From contig OZ018417.1 in the NCBI GenBank assembly GCA_963969595.1, forward strand, positions 188,501-252,500: a DNA stretch of 64,000 nucleotides. Reading direction: 5' to 3'. Shown one piece after another: positions 57,536-64,000 of the stretch. Every line of letters starts with the position of its first letter. Positions within the stretch are counted from its first letter, which is position 1. The translations under genes and the position numbers were made by a program. The stretch is from Neckera pumila (taxonomy: Eukaryota > Streptophyta > Bryopsida > Hypnales > Neckeraceae). Below the pieces are notes generated by a model that was not told the DNA's origin, searched no databases, and saw only the letters and a list, made by a program, of their open reading frames with translations.

Positions 57536-60340
57536 TCACTTGATCGATCGATCAAGTATAGGGACTATGGGCAGATTCGCACTTGGATCCAATGGGGGTC
57601 GCCCGGGCGTTCCAAATCTTCTCCCTGCTGGAGAGAAGTCCCGAAATCTCGACCTTTGCTGATGCGACGGCGGCCTTTGACCTGTCGCCTCCATTGTTCC
57701 TTCCGCCACTGGCAACACCACTTTCCTTGGCTGCCCCGCGGAGTTTATTACCCTTTGCACCACTACCGATCCCCCCCGCGACTGTAATAGCTCCGCCTGC
57801 TGCGCTCCTGTGGCGTTCCGTAGAATGCCTGCATGCCACTCCCGCCACCCAATGTACGTCGATCAATCTCCACCACTTGTTCCGTTCCACTAGACGTCCT
57901 TCTTCACAAAGCAGGTCTGTCAGGCTCGACCTAGTCTATCTCAGACACGCATCAGTAAGTGTGCTCCTAGCATCACAGCTTGCCCGAGCCTATTCACTGC
58001 ATGCATGCATAATACGAATAATGCCCCAGATATCTCAAGGTGTGTGCAACAGTCCTGGATATCTCTCACACACAGCAAGTAGGACTCCAGAGCTAGGGAA
58101 ATTATGACGACAGGCAAATGCATGTGACCCAGCTAGCTAGCCCATCCGTCACGCACCAAGATTGTCTCCGAATCCCGAATTTTGAGTATTTGTTGATGAC
58201 CGGCTCGAATTTATTGTGCCTCTACTTTTGAGAGGAGAAATACGAGAGAATTTTTTGGCACTGGATGATGAGCCAGAAGACTCCGCGTCATTCACAGTGA
58301 GTCTCCCCATAGCACTAGCAATGCTGCTGCACCCTAGGGATTGAACATGACCAGCGGGCACAAGTGACACGCCTACTTGCTGAAGACTCCCAGATCCTTC
58401 ATCCTGCACCAACTCACACCAGTCATTCAATTGGCTCACCGACCGTGTTGAATCGTTTCATGAAACTGAAAATAAGGTAGAAATTAATTAAGCTCATCAT
58501 TTGTCATTATCGTAGTCCCTTTAGGTCGTTGCAGATATGTAGACTTGTCGTTTTCACCATTTTTATCCAAAGAACGATCGACAAATCAAGGGAGATTCTA
58601 CAAGTACTTTAATCAACAGACTCATTAAACTATAGAAAGAGAAGAAATATTATATAGGTGGGAATGAAAAAAAAACCATGTAGCTTTCTATTGTGAATTA
58701 AATATGGGGACTATAGCTAATGATTGTACGTACGTGCCTCCGCTCATTCCCTTCGGCACTGCAATACACCACTGCGTGCAATACTCCAATGATAATCCAA
58801 AAACGTCACTTAAGCTCGTGGAGAAACAAGTCAGAACTTTTGAAAAGTCACATTAGTGGATGTCAGAGTTGTGCTCGGAGGAAACCCAGGTTTAAACACC
58901 TGGAAGTGAGAAGAGCCACCCAAAGGGGCCTCCAACTTCCAGGTTTTGTCCAAATCCTGCCTCTCATTCAATTCACAAACGGATTGTCAGCCCAATTGCA
59001 ACCCCTATAGACTAGTTCCTTTATTCAACACTGAGACTGAATTTGGAACTTAACCCTGAAACGTTGTTGAGCCTGAAGCAAAACGCCCTTTGCATGACTT
59101 CACCGAAGAATGTAGGATGCAAAAAAACGTTCTTTCATATTATTTTTTTTGGAAGTTGCTTGAGTACATTTTCAGTGACTAGGTACATTCCCTAATTAGG
59201 AGGAGGCGTTTTTTTGCAAAATTACCAACACCGAGCAGCATTGCTCGGTGTAAACCAGGGATCCTCCATTGGGATGAACAGAACGTGATGAAAAAAACAC
59301 GATTAAATGAAAAACGTGTATTTCCGGATTATGCAGGCAAAATCGTGTAATCGATTTGAAACCCTAATTACGACGTAGAATCTGTCCAGAAAATGAACGG
59401 GTGATTTCATCTGGGAAAAACAAATATAAAAATTTTCATGCATATTTAGTTGCAAAATGGAGTGAGGCTTGAAATCAGTGGTCATGGGCCCGTCCTTCCA
59501 GGGTTAACACACTTTGGGACGACGGAGTATAAAATTGAACGCAGTTGTAGTGAGGAATCGGAATTTCTGGGTTTCCTGTGGGGCTGTTCTACCTTACAAC
59601 TGTCTCAATCATTTGGCATCCCAGTATTAATTAATTCAAGTAGAAGAAAATTAATTTCTTAGGTCCGGCCAGAATTTGTGATGAGATCTCCTTGGTCCAG
59701 GAGACGGAATTGTGCCCATCGGCAACGTCAATTGCTCACCCGAGATTCCATTTCCTGAGGTATGAAATTCTAAAGAAATCTACATCGAGGTGCACTGAGG
59801 GATATATCTGCCCACAGACGCACTTAAGGGCATTCAAGCTCGATCTCCATATGGTTTGGGAATTCCATATGCAAACAAAAGGTCTCACGGACTGCACATT
59901 ATTTTGAGTAAAAACATTGTTGGTGCAGGCAGGCTCAGAAGGACATTTACGCATACCTGCGACGCCCCTTTGAATGCTCCTGTTCCGCTAATGCCAGTTG
60001 CTTTTCTCCTCACTCGTTGCGGAGACGCTGTCGCCTCCAGAGACCGTGCTGGGGAGGACCTGTCCGCAGCAGCTCGGTCTTGGACTGCTCCACCATCATC
60101 CTGTACAGTACAGAAGTAGACACATTGAGGCCTTCGAATCCCGATCAATTGCATGATTTAATGCTGAACCACGAGCTACCTACCGCACTAAGTCTTCGTT
60201 CGAACAACTCTTTTCAAAGGATGCATCTGCCTGTCCACTGTGTCCAGTAATACGAAATCAAAGTCGTCGTTGTCATAATCATCAGCGTCCGCCTCAATTC
60301 ATCAGCATCATCATCATAGTTATAATTCATAAACCCCTGC

Positions 60341-60379
<39 letters not shown>

Positions 60380-62868
60380 TATATCACTGCCATTTTGGTT
60401 CACGTATGAACTTTCAAAGCAAGCTGCTCTCACCCGATCTCGCAAGCTTCCTCGTCTGAAAATGGGGTTCACAGAGAATCTTCTCGAGCTCATATATTTA
60501 ATGTTGGGTTGTGTCCACCCACTCCCAGCTGCTACTACAGCAGCAGTATTGGGCACTGGTGCTTGTTCCGTGGCCCGAGGTTTATATGGCTGACTGTTTA
60601 CGTTTGTTTGGGACAGCTGATGCCTCATCAGATCACCCTGCACTCGCACACCTAGTTCAATTCAGCAGTTCCCTGTCCATCATCAGAAAATTAATTGTCC
60701 ATTACATGGTGAGCTGTAATTGAAATTGAGCCACGGCCGATTCACAGCATATTAAACGCTACCGATTTGAATCTTCGATCTACAGCAAGTAAGTTCTTTG
60801 TGAGCAAATAGGCGCGCACTTACAGCTTTCCACATTCGGTATTGCATCTCTTTCAGGTAGTGTTGTTGAGGTCCAATTACACTTCCAGGACGCACGATGC
60901 GCAGGTAACCCAATGTCTGGACGTAGGTAGCATGAAGCAAGTCGCCAAAGTCAGAAAACTTGGTGACGCCAACATAAAAAAAGAAAATAATAAGGAAAAA
61001 TTATAAAGATTTAAAATAACACCAACAGCGTTCATTATTCAAGACACGGAAATAGAGGAATATGGTCACCCAAACAATTAAACGACTGGACTTCACCCTG
61101 TGTGATTTTCAGAATTTAGAAACATTGTTTGGTATATATCTTAAATTCTTAATATCGCTGTATTCGCTGAAAGGTGAAACCACTTCAGTTTCTCAAAACA
61201 AATAGACCTATACATTTTATTGCCTAAGGACAACTAATTCGTGAACAAGGCAATCCAATTCTCGTATTCAGTATGCGGTTCCCAGACAAAGATTTTTCGA
61301 GTTATATACGAATCAAGGACACCGAACCATACGTAGTTGGACACCAAACACATTCATTAATGCCTGCAACGATCTGAAAGGAGATTCTGGTTGACTGAAA
61401 TTTGTTTGCCTAGTCATGGAGCTAGTAACTTCAAGCGATTACAGGCGTCTTCTAGGTGACCCTGGCATTTTGAATGTTCTCCTGACTAGAAGTAGGCGAA
61501 AATATGGACTATGAAACAAACAAGATTGAGAAAGGCTAGAGGCACCTCATTGCATGTGAACCGGTAGTGTTTCATGATATAACAACCCATAAGAGCGCCC
61601 GTTCGTCCTAGTCCTGCCTGCGCACGAATTGCATGAGCATCATCAAATAAAAGCTGCAATTCTTTTTTTTTTGTTTCCTCTGTCGGCATTAAATTTGCTA
61701 CTTGAATATAGACCTAATTTTCATTCATTCTCTAAGGGTTCTCAAAGTCCGATGGCACAAATAATATAAGCAATCTGACAGGTCCTGTACATCGCGTCCA
61801 TTATGTACAGTAGTCCATCGTACTGAAATGAAAACTTCTCAAGAGTATAGTAAATCTAGGATGGTATCAACAGTTGAAAATTAAAAACCCGGTAGTCGTC
61901 AGAATTGGTCGACGTTATTTATAGTACTCACAATACAAACGTCAGATTTTGCCCGAATACAACAAATAGACAAGAATTTCAGGCTCTCACCCTATTCTCA
62001 ACATGGTCAGTCTGACAAATTGAGGAACATGAGCGTACTTTACAATGCACAGCTAAAGCACCCGATGTCTCCTCTACAACCTCCAAAAAGCGCCGCAAAA
62101 TTCTGTCAGGCGGGCAGCTGCATAGAATTTCAAGACCAGTTCCATCAGAGTTAAAATTGAAAGCACATGACATTTTTCCCTGGTCAACACTTGAGGACAA
62201 ATCTCAAGACTCAGTTGCTACTTTTTGCTTCAAGTTGTGCCCAGAAGTTAGGGAAGAAATTACTGCAGCCTGGGCAAATCTGAAGATCAGCATTCTATAC
62301 GATTGTATCAATGATATACACTTAGGTATCACTGCAAAAATTTGGAAGCTATGACCTATGATCGTCCAGAGCGAGAGGTTACTACATTAATTTTAAGAAA
62401 GTCGTTTCCAACGACCTAAGGTAGGGACCCACAGGGTGATTTAATGAAAAAGAATACGCTCTGTAAGTCGTCGAATGGATTAGACAAATAAAAAACAAAA
62501 CAGGAGTGGCAATCTGACATTCTGACCTGCCATCCGGGAAATATAAATCATAATGGGAGAGCCCATGATCAGTGAATCGCCTTCTATCATACGCTTTTCG
62601 ATTGAGCCTTACTACTCCTGTAATTCCTACCTGTCATACTCCCAATTCAGTTCAATTGTGTTTGTGATGATATTGCTCAAGGGATAATTTGAGACATTAC
62701 AAACCTTCACTAATCATGCATGCATTGCAGCATCGACGTTTGACATAAGCAAATCTTCATCTTACAACAAGGTCACTTCTAAGCTGTATGTGAACCCAAG
62801 GGGAAGAGGCAAACCCGATGAAAGTACTCCACATAATCCTCTGGCACCAGCGTCCTATATCCATAAAT
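57536..62868 (-). CDS. CDC14: CDC14-type dual-specificity protein phosphatase, 3' exons (partial at the 5' side)
   Basis: Nine exons join in phase with GT/AG borders: 62815-62868, 62527-62630, 62039-62117, 61546-61617, 60824-60916, 60434-60637, 59957-60100, 58157-58403, 57536-57828 (stop TGA); 1,290 nt, 429 residues. They encode, in order, [40 protein letters not shown] (general-acid Asp region), [20 protein letters not shown] (the HCX5R P-loop, split by an intron), [27 protein letters not shown], then a Ser/Gly/Arg-rich disordered tail. CDC14 dephosphorylates proline-directed Ser/Thr sites, acting in mitotic exit, cytokinesis and, in several lineages, at basal bodies. The N-terminal pseudo-phosphatase half should lie upstream (above 62868) but was not found. 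The last three exons rest on splice phase alone. The catalytic core is intact, so the gene is probably functional. Confidence 0.85.
59050..59507. mobile_element. TTAA-flanked MITE, family B
   Basis: Starts TTAACCCTGAAACG and ends CCTTCCAGGGTTAA with TTAA on both sides; 458 bp, non-coding. It sits in the 1.55 kb intron between the exons at 59957-60100 and 58157-58403 of the CDC14 gene. Related pieces occur at 312 (TTAACCCTGAAACGATG), 15956 (TTAATCCTAAAAGGACGGG) and 31808. The word gtgaggcttgaaatcagtgg at its right end is shared in reverse with 15975. Confidence 0.7.
60343..60376. repeat. (TA)n microsatellite in a CDC14 intron
   Basis: About 34 bp of alternating T and A between the exons at 60434-60637 and 59957-60100. 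Confidence 0.9.
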
Positions 62869-63345
62869 CTACAAAACGTAACAACAATCACACGCTCAGC
62901 TTTGATACTGTGCATAGACGCATAGTGGCAATATACTGCTACTCGGATGATCCAGAATCGCACTCAAAATTCTACCATAAGCTAGCAGTGGTATTCTTCG
63001 TCAACCAAGTACAGAGCTTTCGATTCATTTGGAAAAATCTCCGCCACATTTGATAATTGCCTCTGTTCACAAGAGTGATGGCCAATGACAAGGTGTCGCA
63101 TCTTAAAACCAAGAACTAAGCTTGTTACAGAGAGTTGTCTTATACTGGAGACAGACTAAGTGAATGTTGGAAATTGTTGTGACCACCAGATCGACTAGGT
63201 CATCATTCTGGAAAGCACGGGCAATAGTTGCAGTGGTTCCTATTTTCTATACTAGAGTTCGACCGCAAGGTCCTATATTGTAAGACAATCTGACCTTACC
63301 TTCCCGACCACTGTCTGTACCTTCTTCAGCACCACGCAGGGTGCA

Positions 63346-63543
63346 ATGGAAGTGTACAACTTATTGAAGATGGAAGCACGAATTCCTGCAAAGGAACAAG
63401 TGTTTGCTGTATATATTCGAAGGGGCATGCAGCTGGAGAAAGTATTTGCAGACGACCATATTCTGAAAGGAAGGGGCATGCCAAAGAAAGAGCTGAGAAG
63501 TACGATAACCGACATAAAAGATACTGCTGCTCATAGGCGTTAA
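63346..63543 (+). CDS. Small open frame, function unknown
   Basis: 65 codons, ATG start, rich in charged residues (MEVYNLLKMEARIPAKEQVF...KGRGMPKKEL). A good acceptor-like site (accttcttcag) lies 30 bases upstream in the same frame. It could be an exon of a plus-strand gene, or a chance frame in the 5' region of the CDC14 gene, which is on the other strand. No family recognised. Confidence 0.25.
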   Translation: MEVYNLLKMEARIPAKEQVFAVYIRRGMQLEKVFADDHILKGRGMPKKELRSTITDIKDTAAHRR

Positions 63544-63744
63544 GCAAGTAACGTCGGTTCCGTTAAATTGGCGGTATTCCATGCGCTATTTTGAACAGGA
63601 GAGGACCTTAAACCTTGAAAATTTCCAGATTTTATCACGATTCTTCATTTTCATTCACAGAATTGTGCACAGCTAAGTCAGGATTCCCACCCTCTTCACC
63701 CCTTCTGGAGTTCTGAGTCCCTAACACGTTTCATTTTCCTTCAG

Positions 63745-64000
63745 TTCTTGGGGATCAACCGTGCCGTTAAAGGAATATCACCATTTTAACGAACTTGATG
63801 TTACAGTATGTTCTTCCTTTGGACATTCAATACGTGAAGAGTTGAGGACAATCTTACAAATACTGAAATTAATTAATCCCTACAAGATTCTGTCCTGCGG
63901 TAGTGATTCTTCTGCACGCCTTCTATTCTGCACGCCTTTATGCCACATGATACATTTCCACTCCATCTTGTATTTCAAGATGATGAGAATACAAGTGAGC
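63745..64000 (+). CDS. Open exon running off the window end, unidentified
   Basis: After a strong acceptor (ttttccttcag, exon from 63745), one frame is open for 85 codons to the last base: SWGSTVPLKEYHHFNEL, then FGHSIREELRTILQILK and NPYKILSCG. The piece HS..EELR....LK..NPYKI is faintly like the end motif of the SNM1/Apollo beta-CASP nuclease domain (HSSF.EL..F...LKP..I.P), but the match is weak and could be chance. If real it belongs to a plus-strand gene that continues beyond the window, and it would oppose the CDC14 gene. Confidence 0.25.

Noticed and set aside
57583..58107. 174-codon plus-strand frame
   Set aside because: It lies antisense to the predicted last CDC14 exon; its Pro/Leu-rich content fits a shadow frame.
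62757..62963. Minus frame with RFWIIRVAV as the CDC14 WI(I/V)PGKF segment
   Set aside because: Only WII matches; the following GKF is missing and the frame conflicts with the well-supported exon at 62815-62868.
1..64000. tRNA, rRNA or CRISPR arrays
   Set aside because: No cloverleaf with conserved T-loop, no rRNA-like blocks and no regularly spaced identical repeats were seen.

Overview
The window looks like nuclear DNA from a land plant, or close streptophyte relative, with a large, AT-rich, transposon-filled genome. The pointers are small-exon genes with GT/AG introns, a plant-type LINE tail with a zf-RVT-like domain, several MITE families, and a CDC14-type phosphatase gene. CDC14 is known to have been lost in flowering plants and to track with lineages that keep flagellate cells, so a bryophyte, lycophyte, fern or similar is more likely than an angiosperm. 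I cannot name the species.

Layout. 1-19.7 kb has no host gene that I can see. It holds about seven miniature transposons with TTAA target sites, a CACTA-type MITE with AAT duplications, a PIF/Harbinger-type MITE, members of a CATTAG-ended MITE family, a long microsatellite, a 5'-truncated LINE with its target duplication, and two TIR/foldback elements. 19,747-45,482 appears to be one giant transposon of about 25.7 kb. It has matching termini (TCAT-Tn-GCACTTGGCC), a CGAAT duplication on each side, and two genes that point outward towards the two ends. The left gene (minus strand, 28.7 to 20.2 kb) is broken by stops, a frameshift and a nested 3.8 kb insertion carrying a 714-codon ORF. The right gene (plus strand, 41.9 to 45.1 kb) is a transposase-like protein whose frame is interrupted only by TGA codons. 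The centre of the giant element holds AT-rich DNA, a nested pair of TTAA MITEs, and a GC-richer block with a decayed exon resembling agmatine deiminase.

45.5-55.5 kb carries a retroelement with an RGG-box ORF1 and a reverse transcriptase (GIPMG, YIDD). It lies between two virtually identical 1.49 kb direct repeats, and the whole unit is bounded by a target duplication of roughly 35-51 bp. That combination suits a Penelope-like (target-primed) element rather than an LTR retrotransposon. It sits inside a MITE. 55.7-56.2 kb is a Harbinger-type MITE.

57.5-62.9 kb (minus strand) is the only convincing host gene: nine phase-consistent exons of a CDC14 dual-specificity phosphatase, covering the catalytic half and a disordered C-terminus; the N-terminal exons were not found. 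The last kilobase has unidentified plus-strand open frames. The main stories are the giant element, the Penelope-like element, and the CDC14 gene. All gene calls are by eye; no database was searched.
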